Source: a bacterium (GTDB taxonomy: Bacteria; Bdellovibrionota; FAC87; UBA2466). From it: DNA of 6,925 bases. Both the position numbers and the translations under genes were made by a program. The DNA lies in contig JAIEOG010000240.1 in assembly GCA_019750655.1 (NCBI GenBank), positions 1 through 6,925 of the forward strand, read 5' to 3'. How positions within the stretch are numbered: position 1 is the first letter of the stretch; the number at the start of each line of letters is the position of its first letter. Of this stretch, positions 1-5,975 are shown piece by piece. The notes beneath the pieces are model-generated. The model searched no databases. It was given only the letters and a program-made list of their open reading frames with translations, and was not told the DNA's origin.

Positions 1-1340
1 TGAACATGGTCGCAAAGAACCACGATCTGAAATTCGACATCACGAAAAACAAGCTGCACACGCTTTCGGATCAGTCGGTAAAAATCGTCTCGGGCTTGCA
101 GCAAGACGTGAAAATCCGCGCTTTTGTTTCCCCGATGCAGATGTCCGACTTCACTTCCGTCTTCGACAAGTACACGCAGCACTCCAAGCACCTGAAGGTC
201 GAGTTCGTCGACGTCGACAAAAACCCCTTGGAAGTAAAGCAGCTGCAGATCCGGCAGCTAGGCACTTTGATTGTGGAAAGCGCTACGCGCAGTGCACGCG
301 TCGATGACCTCACGGGCCCAGACGATCCGAAAATCGAAGAGAAGATCACCAACGCCCTTATCCAAGTGGAAAAAGGCGATAAGAAAAAGATTTACTTCGT
401 AAATGGCCACGGCGAGCGCTTGATTAATGACTCTTCCCGCGAAGGTTATTCTGAAATCAAGAATCTGCTCACCACGGGCCGCTTCAATGTCGAAGAACTG
501 AACCTGCTGGAAAAAGACAAAATCCCAGCCGATGCTGCCATCTTGATCGTTCCTGGCCCGCAGAAAGAATTCATTGCCCCCGAGTGGGCGTCTATCAATG
601 AATACCTCCTGCGCGGTGGCTCCGTGCTTTTCATGGTCGAGCCGACGAGCTCCAAAGCAGTCCAGCCTTTCTTGGCGAAGTACGGCGTAAAGTGGGAGCC
701 GTTGCGAGTTGTTGTGGAAAACAACCGCTTGCAGCAAATGACGGGCAACAGCCCGCTCACGCCGATTGTGGCGCAGTACGATGCGGGCCACGAAATCACA
801 CGCGAAGCCCGCCAGATGAGCATCTTCGCTATCGCCACGCCGATTTCCAAAGAAGACAAACTTCCGGAAGGCCTCACCGTCACATCGCTCTTTTCGACGA
901 GCGCTTCGAGCCAGGCGTCGTTTCTGAAGGGCAATAAGCTAGCGTTGGGCCCAGGCGATCAGAAGGGGCCGTTCACTCTAGCCGTCGCGATTGTCGGTAA
1001 AGCCACTGCGGCCCCGGCACCTGCGAAGACCGAAGAGAAGAAGGAAGGCGAAGCGCCGCCCAAGGAAGCTCAGTTCCGTATGGTCGTCGTGGGCGATTCG
1101 GATTTCCCGGCAAACGGTGTGAAGGGCTTCGGGATCAACGAAGATCTCTTCCAAAACATGCTGAGCTGGTTGGCCGAAGAAGAAGACCTCATCTCCATCC
1201 GCCCCAAAGCGACGGATGAAACGCAGTTCGATATCACGGAGGGCCGCATGCGTGTCATCACGCTCGCGTCCGTTTTCGCTCTGCCTTTGATGATGTTGTT
1301 CTCCGGCGTCCTGGTTTGGTATACGCGCCGGCGGAAGTAA
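1..1340 (+). CDS. GldG-family ABC-transport auxiliary protein (5' partial)
   Basis: This is the C-terminal part of a GldG-type protein, the large periplasmic, membrane-anchored partner of an ABC exporter first named in Bacteroidetes gliding; outside that phylum the substrate is unknown. The frame is open to the window edge (AAC at 3-5). The first ATG, at 6, falls inside the family's conserved opening (DLKFDITKNKLHTLS), which normally follows an N-terminal membrane helix, so I treat the gene as truncated by the window rather than starting at 6. Counting from that ATG, visible marks are the GHGE motif at residues 134-137, the GDSDF motif at 363-367, a Pro/Lys/Glu-rich low-complexity linker at about 332-357, and one C-terminal transmembrane helix at about 417-439 followed by YTRRRK, which should face the cytoplasm. 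Permease and ATPase genes are expected upstream, out of view. Family call is good; function is inferred. Confidence 0.85.
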   Translation, partial: NMVAKNHDLKFDITKNKLHTLSDQSVKIVSGLQQDVKIRAFVSPMQMSDFTSVFDKYTQHSKHLKVEFVDVDKNPLEVKQLQIRQLGTLIVESATRSARVDDLTGPDDPKIEEKITNALIQVEKGDKKKIYFVNGHGERLINDSSREGYSEIKNLLTTGRFNVEELNLLEKDKIPADAAILIVPGPQKEFIAPEWASINEYLLRGGSVLFMVEPTSSKAVQPFLAKYGVKWEPLRVVVENNRLQQMTGNSPLTPIVAQYDAGHEITREARQMSIFAIATPISKEDKLPEGLTVTSLFSTSASSQASFLKGNKLALGPGDQKGPFTLAVAIVGKATAAPAPAKTEEKKEGEAPPKEAQFRMVVVGDSDFPANGVKGFGINEDLFQNMLSWLAEEEDLISIRPKATDETQFDITEGRMRVITLASVFALPLMMLFSGVLVWYTRRRK

Positions 1341-3161
1341 TTATTTTGGCTGAGGAACGAGTGCCGTAATCTCCGCGGCACTCAGCGCGCGGTTGAAGAG
1401 CAGAAACTCGTCAAGCGCTCCTTGGAAAAAGACCTTCGGGTAGCTCTGTGCATAGTTCAAGATGTGCCGCCCATCATAGCCTATGAACACGGTGGCCATT
1501 CTTAAGGGCGCAACGGCTTTTACCTGCTCGTTATCTAAAACACCGTCGATATATATCTTGCCACCGGTAGCCGTGCGCACGAACGCGACATGGTGCCAGC
1601 GAGAATCATTCACCGCCTTAGCGGAACCAAAGGACAGGTAGAATTTTCCATCGAAGTAGTCCTGGTACAGGATCCCACCGGCGGCTGTGAGAGTGAGCAT
1701 GTATTGGCCGTTAAATTCGTTGTAATCGCGCTGCTGAACCAGACGTTGGTCGGAGGTCGACGTTGTCCGAATCCAGAAGGCGATCGTGAAATCCGCAGTG
1801 CCCAAGATTGCTGGGCGGGTCCCCAAGGAAAGAGCGCTGTTATTAAAAACCCCTGCACCCGCAAACCAACCACTTGTTGTGGGGGCGGGAGTCGAGGACT
1901 CGGCGGCCGCAGCGGCATTTCCGCTGCCCAGCGAATTGGTGATGCCGGCCGCACCGGATGTCTCGTCAAAATGCAGAAGCGCCAGCGCGCCCGACATGCT
2001 CACATTCCGCGCTGTTGCTTGATTGACCGCTACCGTCACTTGATCGCTGGCAGACTGCCCCATGGAATCAGAGCAGGCCAGGTTGTAAGTCTTCGTCGCA
2101 TACAACGGTTCGAGAAGGGCATTGGTTGAGCTCAGTCCCAAGTTGTATTCGTTTACCCGACAGAGGCTGGCATATTGGGAACTCCAAGTGAGCGTCGGAA
2201 ACATTCCGTAATTCACAGTCGTGCTTTTCAGCCCATTCGCGTAGATGCTCGCCGCGGGTCTTGAGTTCTTATTCACCGTTACGAAGTCAGAAGCCGAACT
2301 TACGCCATTGGTGCAAGTGAGGGTGTAGGTCACGGAAGCTTCTGCAGGGAAAGCCCACCCATGGCCGTCCGCTATCACGATTCCGGGAACGACCGGACTC
2401 ATCGCGCAGGAGCTTGAACCCGAAGATCCCCACGTAAGAGTAACCGTTTCGCCTTCGGTGATGGCTGCGGGAGGGTTGGCTCCATTTGCTCTGATCCAAG
2501 CCGTGACCTGAGGGCGAACGGTAATCGTGACGCTATCGGTAGCGGTATTTCCACGGGCGTTGGTGCAGGCCATGGAATAAGTCGTCGTGGCACTTAATGA
2601 CCCAGTCGAATAGCTATTTAAGGAAGTGGCATTGACGTTCCCTGGCGTGAGTACACAGCTGCTAGCGCCCGTGACACTCCAGTTTAGGGAAGTCGACTGT
2701 CCGTATTCGATCGTCTTGGAAGACGCACCATCGACCGTCATATCGAGAGCGATGTTAAAGCTGCTCGGATCCAAAACAGTGAAGGGATTAGACATCAGTG
2801 GTTTGGAGGCAGCGAGATTCCCGACGGCATTGAAACCCAAGACAACAACGCTTTCTCGCTGAGAGCCGGCCGCATAGCCACGCGAGTATTTCAGCGATGA
2901 CGTAAACGGCGATGAAGTCGGTGCATTCATGAGCATGTATTTCGTGCAACCGGTCGCGGTGACTGTCCACTCCACAGCGTTGTCGGCCAGCACTTCGTCG
3001 TCTGCGTTTGTCCGCGAGAGAGTAGCGTTGAGGGAAGCGGCACATACATCGGTAGTTGTGGACTGTTGCACTGGTTGCTCAGAATTCGTTCGCCTTACCG
3101 CGCATGCGGTGAGAGCCAGAGCGGTGCAAAAGAGGAAAAGTGTCGAAAACTGCGTTTTCAT
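1341..3161 (-). CDS. LamG-domain lipoprotein with Ig-like repeats
   Basis: A 606-residue exported lipoprotein, probably surface-exposed and binding sugar or protein. Residues 1-20 are a lipoprotein signal peptide with lipobox LTAC (Cys20); Ala at +2 fits outer-membrane sorting. Residues about 135-380 hold three Ig-like repeats with period 82-83, each with a Trp, a Cys 8 residues later and a second Cys 29-31 residues on (W161/C169/C199, W244/C252/C283, W326/C334/C363). The spacing suggests one disulfide per repeat. Residues 40-130 look like a degenerate earlier copy (W65, C72). Residues about 390-600 form a LamG/concanavalin-A-like domain, with FTIAFWIRT, RWHHVAFVRT, KIYIDGVLD and the typical end GALDEFLLFNRALSAAEI. 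The ATG at 3161 has GAGGG at 3166-3170. The stop abuts the stop of the convergent GldG-like gene with no gap. The ligand cannot be read from sequence. Confidence 0.93.
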   Translation of the reverse strand: MKTQFSTLFLFCTALALTACAVRRTNSEQPVQQSTTTDVCAASLNATLSRTNADDEVLADNAVEWTVTATGCTKYMLMNAPTSSPFTSSLKYSRGYAAGSQRESVVVLGFNAVGNLAASKPLMSNPFTVLDPSSFNIALDMTVDGASSKTIEYGQSTSLNWSVTGASSCVLTPGNVNATSLNSYSTGSLSATTTYSMACTNARGNTATDSVTITVRPQVTAWIRANGANPPAAITEGETVTLTWGSSGSSSCAMSPVVPGIVIADGHGWAFPAEASVTYTLTCTNGVSSASDFVTVNKNSRPAASIYANGLKSTTVNYGMFPTLTWSSQYASLCRVNEYNLGLSSTNALLEPLYATKTYNLACSDSMGQSASDQVTVAVNQATARNVSMSGALALLHFDETSGAAGITNSLGSGNAAAAAESSTPAPTTSGWFAGAGVFNNSALSLGTRPAILGTADFTIAFWIRTTSTSDQRLVQQRDYNEFNGQYMLTLTAAGGILYQDYFDGKFYLSFGSAKAVNDSRWHHVAFVRTATGGKIYIDGVLDNEQVKAVAPLRMATVFIGYDGRHILNYAQSYPKVFFQGALDEFLLFNRALSAAEITALVPQPK

Positions 3162-3295
3162 GAAACCCTCGAAACCCGATTAATGCCCTTTCAGTGCAAG
3201 GGCGCTGCCAAGGGCGTTTACGCTTGTCGAGAACGTAGAGAGTTGTCGAAGGGATGGACGGTTCGAGTGTGTCAGTTTAAGCGCTTGATATGAGG

Positions 3296-3319
3296 CTGCT
3301 TTGTTTAACCACAGAGCAG
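3296..3319. repeat. Hairpin between tsaB and the lipoprotein gene
   Basis: A 9-bp inverted repeat (CTGCTTTGT at 3296-3304, ACAGAGCAG at 3311-3319) encloses a 6-nt loop. It lies 28 nt past the tsaB stop and about 135 nt before the lipoprotein start. On the plus strand all nine pairs form, one as G-U; in the minus-strand RNA, the direction of both flanking genes, one pair becomes a C-A mismatch. No U-tract follows on the minus strand. It could weakly end or process the tsaB transcript, but this is uncertain. The rest of 3162-3346 shows no convincing sigma-70 promoter; CAAGGGCG occurs twice (3197-3204 and 3209-3216), within the leader of the lipoprotein gene. Confidence 0.35.
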
Positions 3320-3346
3320 GCAGTTTTCGCCCAACAACTAGACGAA

Positions 3347-3955
3347 CTAGCCGAATCGACTGCCGAAATAGAGCGGTGAGGCCTGTGCGACAGCCGCGCG
3401 GTCGGTGAGAGTTTGCCGGCGGCGAGCGAGTTCCAATGCCTGCGCGAGGTAAGACGCGCGCATCGGAAACTCCGACAAGAGAACGCCCTCGGGTAGAGTG
3501 GGGACGGTTTCTTCCGAAACCCATTCCACGCCCTTTTCCAAAACGCGGAACTGAGAAACTAAAATCTGATCGCGGGTGAGCTGCGTGCCGATGCCGAGAG
3601 TCGTTGGACGCTTTTCGCTCTGTGCGAGGTAAGCCAGCGCACGTGCTTCGTGGAGATCCAAAAGCTCTACGGGTTTGCCGGAAACGAAATGGAAAGCTTT
3701 CACGACGGAGTGGGCGACGCGCAACCCGGTAAACGATCCGGGCCCAGAGCCCGTCAGCCAACGATCGACTTCCGCGAGCGAGTGGCCCGTTTGCGCAAGT
3801 AGGGTAGTGAGGGCGCCGAGGACGCCTTCGGAGTGGCGGCCATCCTCGAGTTCCACAGAGCCCAGTTCACGCAAAGCCGCGCCCTGCTCGTGCAAAGCCA
3901 CCGTTCCACGCGCACCGGATAAGTCGATTGAAAGCCAGAGTTCTTTTAAAGGCAC
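3347..3955 (-). CDS. tsaB: TsaB, tRNA t6A37 threonylcarbamoyltransferase complex subunit
   Basis: TsaB (YeaZ) is the ASKHA-fold partner of TsaD. With TsaE it helps transfer threonylcarbamoyl from TsaC-made threonylcarbamoyl-AMP to A37 of ANN-decoding tRNAs, in the cytoplasm; it is usually essential. The decisive mark is GPGSFTGLR at residues 71-79. Also typical are LSIDLSG near the N-terminus (8-14), RHSEGVL at 40-46 before the first long helix, and the C-terminal pattern ending SPLYF. At 202 residues it is somewhat shorter than E. coli TsaB (about 231), mainly at the C-terminus, which is common in the family. The start is GTG at 3955-3953. It is the only ATG/GTG/TTG in frame before the upstream stop at 4009-4007, and it has no visible Shine-Dalgarno. 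The gene is divergent from the PP2C gene; no other t6A genes are in the window. Confidence 0.94.
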   Translation of the reverse strand: MPLKELWLSIDLSGARGTVALHEQGAALRELGSVELEDGRHSEGVLGALTTLLAQTGHSLAEVDRWLTGSGPGSFTGLRVAHSVVKAFHFVSGKPVELLDLHEARALAYLAQSEKRPTTLGIGTQLTRDQILVSQFRVLEKGVEWVSEETVPTLPEGVLLSEFPMRASYLAQALELARRRQTLTDRAAVAQASPLYFGSRFG

Positions 3956-3981
3956 CGGGGGGTCATAGCAGAAAGAAACGA

Positions 3982-4076
3982 GGCGGCAAAGTCTCCAGAG
4001 GACTTGTCAAGCGAGGGGTATGCTTGACGGGGTATTTTCGGTTTCGGGGGTATTGTCCGTCCAAGTCCTTGCCGCC
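3982..4076. repeat. Nested inverted repeats in the tsaB/PP2C divergent region
   Basis: Two dyads are nested here. The outer right arm (4062-4076, CAAGTCCTTGCCGCC) pairs along all 15 nt with two blocks on the left, GGCGGCA (3982-3988) and AGGACTTG (3999-4006), leaving a 10-nt bulge at 3989-3998. Inside it, GTCAAGC (4006-4012) and GCTTGAC (4022-4028) form a perfect 7-bp dyad around a 9-nt centre; the two arms share base 4006. The inner arms carry back-to-back hexamers like -35 boxes, TTGACA on the minus strand (4010-4005) and TTGACG on the plus strand (4024-4029). Neither has a convincing -10 at normal spacing. The element could be an operator serving both divergent genes, or a folded RNA leader; the sequence does not decide which. 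Confidence 0.65.
4015..4053 (+). repeat. Three GGGGTAT direct repeats
   Basis: GGGGTAT occurs at 4015-4021, 4029-4035 and 4047-4053, with offsets of 14 and 18 bp; the last two copies extend to GGGGTATT. All three lie in the loop region of the outer inverted repeat, and the first sits in the centre of the inner dyad. Three identical 7-mers within 39 bp of noncoding DNA suggest binding sites for a regulator, though the unequal spacing does not fit a single helical phase. The three G-runs are one short of a classical quadruplex. Confidence 0.6.
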
Positions 4077-4097
4077 CCCTTCGCACCAGCTCTCGCC

Positions 4098-4274
4098 GTG
4101 CGAAACACTGAAACCTATAACGAAATTATAACGCTTTGCGGCACCTGCCCGCAATACACAGCTTGTATACAGCGGCTCTTCCGACGATTCCCAAACGATC
4201 TCCCTCTACTTGCCGCGGCCACTGACCAATTTCCAAACGGTATTTCCCAGGGACGTTTTGCCGAGATAGGATAA
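4098..4274 (+). CDS. Doubtful small ORF just upstream of the PP2C gene
   Basis: An open frame ends with TAA at 4272-4274, only 4 nt before the PP2C start. The Shine-Dalgarno of the phosphatase gene (AGGA, 4268-4271) lies in its last codons. From GTG at 4098 it encodes 58 residues (MRNTETYNEII...) with a C-x2-C-x5-C cluster (CGTCPQYTAC). From ATG at 4020 it would be 84 residues, with a hydrophobic N-terminal stretch ending ALA, but that start lies inside the repeat element and its only G-rich leader (GAGGGG) is 1 nt away, too close. Codon third positions look less GC-biased than in the neighbouring genes. The family is not recognised. It may be a coupled small protein, a leader peptide or simply a chance frame; chance is the default. 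Confidence 0.2.
   Translation: MRNTETYNEIITLCGTCPQYTACIQRLFRRFPNDLPLLAAATDQFPNGISQGRFAEIG
4116..4154 (+). promoter_or_regulatory. Candidate promoter and leader hairpin for the PP2C operon
   Basis: TATAAC occurs twice, at 4116-4121 and 4127-4132, each matching the sigma-70 -10 consensus at 5 of 6. For the first copy, a poor -35 (TCGCCG, 3 of 6) lies 17 bp upstream at 4093-4098; the second has none. Just downstream, TTGCGG (4136-4141) and CCGCAA (4149-4154) form a 6-bp stem with a 7-nt loop that would be in the leader RNA. This AT-rich island is the most promoter-like part of the 323-bp gap, but the -35 is weak. Confidence 0.33.
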
Positions 4275-4278
4275 AAGA

Positions 4279-4944
4279 ATGCGGATCACAGGCTACTCCA
4301 TCACCTCTATTGGCGCACGGCAGCAAAACCAAGATTCGTTCTTAGTGGATAACGAACGCAGTCTTTTTGCAGTGGCCGATGGAATTGGGGGCGGCGAGCG
4401 TGGGGATGTCGCTTCTCTAATGGCCGTGACCGGTGTGGGCGCCCACCCTGACGAAGGGGGCCGGCTGCGCGAGACCGTCGAGACCATCCAGCAGGTGGTT
4501 TTGAAAGAAGCCATGGACTCTTTAGGCGACGCCCGGATGGGAACGACGCTGACGGCGGTCCGCTTCAAAGACAGCACGCTTGAGCTCTGCCACGTCGGGG
4601 ATTCACGCTGCTACCGCTACGCTGCCCAGCACCTCCAGCAGCTCAGCACCGATCACGAGACTTTCGACGAGGGCTACGGCGCGCCCGTGCTTTCGTCCTA
4701 CTTGGGAATCCCGACGGACCTCTTTCCGTTCCAAGTGCAGGACGAGGATTTCCCGATTGCCGCTGGCGAGCGCTACTTGCTCTGCTCCGACGGCTTGTAC
4801 AAACAGGTTTCTGAAAACGACATTATGAAAATGCTGGAGACCCATGCGGCAGAGCCGCAGAAGTTGCTCGAAGCATTGGTGGCGGCAGCGGTAGTCGCGC
4901 CGTTTTCCGATAATGTCACTATCGTGTATATCGAAGTGGACTAG
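4279..4944 (+). CDS. PP2C-family serine/threonine protein phosphatase
   Basis: A cytoplasmic, Mn/Mg-dependent phosphatase of the Stp/PrpC type, which removes phosphate from Ser/Thr of proteins and usually opposes Hanks-type kinases. The PP2C motifs appear in order: GARQQNQDS (residues 12-20), VADGIGGGERG (32-42), GTTLTAV (88-94), HVGDSRCYRY (105-114), LSTDHE (122-127), LLCSDGLYKQV (167-177) and DNVTIVYIEV (211-220). The metal-binding acidic residues Asp19, Asp34, Asp108, Asp171 and Asp211 are all present, so it should be active. At 221 residues it is a little short for the family, mainly between the second and third motifs. There is no signal peptide or membrane helix. The ATG at 4279 has AGGA 7 nt upstream. 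The next gene's Shine-Dalgarno overlaps this stop, so the pair is likely cotranscribed. No partner kinase is in the window, so the substrate is unknown. Confidence 0.95.
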   Translation: MRITGYSITSIGARQQNQDSFLVDNERSLFAVADGIGGGERGDVASLMAVTGVGAHPDEGGRLRETVETIQQVVLKEAMDSLGDARMGTTLTAVRFKDSTLELCHVGDSRCYRYAAQHLQQLSTDHETFDEGYGAPVLSSYLGIPTDLFPFQVQDEDFPIAAGERYLLCSDGLYKQVSENDIMKMLETHAAEPQKLLEALVAAAVVAPFSDNVTIVYIEVD

Positions 4945-4953
4945 GAGGGGCAT

Positions 4954-5475
4954 ATGCGCCGAGGTTTCATCATTGGAGTCCTAGCGGCAGTTTTGGGGAT
5001 TTTAGGCTGCACCTGCGAAAAGCAAAAGCCAGGTGCGGATTCGACAGGAAAGGCTGAAGGAATGGTTATCGAAACACAGAACGGGAAAATTGAAATCGAG
5101 TTTTTCCCCAACGACGCGCCCAAGACCGTTGCGCGTATCAAAGAATTGGTGGCTTCCGGGTTTTACAATGGCCTGACGTTCCACCGTGTGGTCGAGGGCT
5201 TTGTCGTACAAGGCGGCGATCCTAAAGGCACCGGCACGGGTGGCTCGGGCGTGAACTTGAAAGCCGAGTTCAATGGCCAGAAGCACGTCGAAGGCACGGT
5301 TGCGATGGCCCGCGCGCAGGATCCGGATTCTGCAGACAGCCAGTTCTACATTTCCCTTGGAACGCACCCTCACTTGGACGGCAACTACACCGTCTTTGGG
5401 AAGGTCACCAGTGGTATGGACGCCGTGAAGAAGATCAAAGTCGGCGACAAAATGACCAAGGTCTCTTTGAAGTAA
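4954..5475 (+). CDS. Cyclophilin-type peptidyl-prolyl isomerase lipoprotein
   Basis: A cyclophilin (EC 5.2.1.8) that speeds cis/trans isomerisation of prolyl bonds, probably as a lipid-anchored folding factor in the periplasm. Residues 1-19 form a lipoprotein signal peptide with lipobox ILGC (Cys19); Thr at +2 fits outer-membrane retention. The cyclophilin domain spans about 37-173. The active-site segment FHRVVEGFVVQGGD (76-89) keeps the catalytic Arg78, Phe83 and Gln86; Val replaces the Met of human CypA. SQFYI (129-133) and HLDGNYTVFGKV (140-151) complete the pocket, with His140 where human CypA has Trp121, a common bacterial change that often lowers cyclosporin binding. The Shine-Dalgarno AGGAGG (4943-4948) overlaps the stop of the PP2C gene, with 5 nt to the ATG. 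This supports cotranscription and perhaps coupled translation. A strong hairpin follows the stop. Confidence 0.96.
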   Translation: MRRGFIIGVLAAVLGILGCTCEKQKPGADSTGKAEGMVIETQNGKIEIEFFPNDAPKTVARIKELVASGFYNGLTFHRVVEGFVVQGGDPKGTGTGGSGVNLKAEFNGQKHVEGTVAMARAQDPDSADSQFYISLGTHPHLDGNYTVFGKVTSGMDAVKKIKVGDKMTKVSLK

Positions 5476-5481
5476 GCTAGG

Positions 5482-5504
5482 GCGCCGCGCTTTTAGCGCG
5501 GCGC
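5482..5504 (+). terminator. Probable terminator hairpin after the PP2C-cyclophilin pair
   Basis: A perfect 9-bp GC stem (GCGCCGCGC at 5482-5490, GCGCGGCGC at 5496-5504) has the loop TTTTA; a further inner T-A pair makes it 10 bp with a 3-nt loop. It starts 7 nt after the cyclophilin stop. No U-run follows (GTCTCGCC), so it is not a canonical intrinsic terminator. It may instead act as a GC-type terminator or an end-stabilising stem. Confidence 0.5.
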
Positions 5505-5533
5505 GTCTCGCCGCTTCAAGCTGGGGCCCCGTT

Positions 5534-5562
5534 TTGCCGAAAAGAAGTTAGAGGCTTATGAC
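5534..5562 (+). promoter_or_regulatory. Candidate sigma-70 promoter for the RRM gene
   Basis: TTGCCG (5534-5539) and TATGAC (5557-5562) each match the consensus at 4 of 6, with an ideal 17-bp spacer, downstream of the putative terminator. A start near 5569 would leave a leader of about 73 nt. This leader contains a small 5-bp hairpin (GCGCC 5579-5583, GGCGC 5589-5593). Nothing else is recognised in 5505-5641 apart from the palindromes GGGGCCCC (5523-5530) and GGCGCC (5589-5594, 5613-5618). Confidence 0.35.
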
Positions 5563-5641
5563 GTCTCCACTCTAGGACGCGCCCTGTTGGCGCCCGCGCT
5601 GTGAATACTACCGGCGCCCCCTACCAACCTTATGGAAATCA

Positions 5642-5971
5642 ATGGCAAAGAAACTCTACGTCTCCAACTTAAGCTATGAAACTACCGAACAAGACCTGAC
5701 CCAGATGTTCAGCCAGTGCGGGCAAGTACTGGGCGCGAACCTCGTTCTCGATCCAGAAAGTGGTCGCTCCAAGGGTTTCGGATTTGTGGAAATGCAAAGC
5801 GACGATGAAGCGCGCCATGCGGTCGACCGTTTTAACGGCTACGACTACCGCGGCCGGCAGATCCACGTCGAATTCGCGAAGGATAAGCCCGAAGGGGCAG
5901 TGAAGACGGGTGGCGCTCAGCGCCATGAAAACCCCCGCCGCGGTGGTGGCGGTGGCAGTGGTCGCCGTTAG
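5642..5971 (+). CDS. Small RRM RNA-binding protein with Gly/Arg tail
   Basis: A 109-residue single-RRM protein that should bind single-stranded RNA in the cytoplasm, like the cold-inducible Rbp proteins of cyanobacteria and other bacteria. RNP2 is LYVSNL (residues 5-10) and RNP1 is KGFGFVEM (44-51), with the aromatic residues that stack on RNA bases present (Tyr6, Phe46, Phe48). The domain fills residues 3-80. A linker leads to a short basic tail (PRRGGGGGSGRR, 98-109) like RGG regions, which may add RNA affinity. The ATG at 5642 is preceded by a weak GGAA at 5634-5637. An ATG at 5632 is in another frame. The gene is monocistronic by position, with a leader after the preceding terminator hairpin, and it converges on the RMD1-family gene with only 4 nt between stops. 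The RNA targets are unknown. A role in cold response is inferred from the family only. Confidence 0.96.
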   Translation: MAKKLYVSNLSYETTEQDLTQMFSQCGQVLGANLVLDPESGRSKGFGFVEMQSDDEARHAVDRFNGYDYRGRQIHVEFAKDKPEGAVKTGGAQRHENPRRGGGGGSGRR

Positions 5972-5975
5972 GGCC

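Noticed and set aside
258..791. A 177-codon open frame antisense to the GldG-like gene.
   Set aside because: The plus-strand frame carries family motifs throughout; the antisense frame has none and no ribosome site.
1359..1383. Hairpin as an intrinsic terminator for the GldG-like gene.
   Set aside because: No T-run follows on either strand and it lies in the coding sequence of the convergent gene; kept only as a finding.
3180..3761. A 193-codon minus-strand open frame overlapping the tsaB region.
   Set aside because: It is out of frame with tsaB, which has the unmistakable GPGSFTGLR motif. Its translation is Arg-rich and low in recognisable structure, as expected of a shadow frame.
4005..4010. 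Perfect TTGACA on the minus strand as a tsaB -35 box.
   Set aside because: At 16-18 bp spacing the -10 position reads GC-rich (near GCCGCC), so no sigma-70 promoter is supported. It is reported only as part of the dyad.
4015..4050. G-quadruplex formed by the G-runs.
   Set aside because: Only three runs of four or more G are close together; the next (3957-3962) is over 50 nt away.
4138..4154. GGCAC...GCAA as a sigma-54 promoter.
   Set aside because: The GG and GC elements are 9 rather than 10 bp apart and the flanking consensus is poor.
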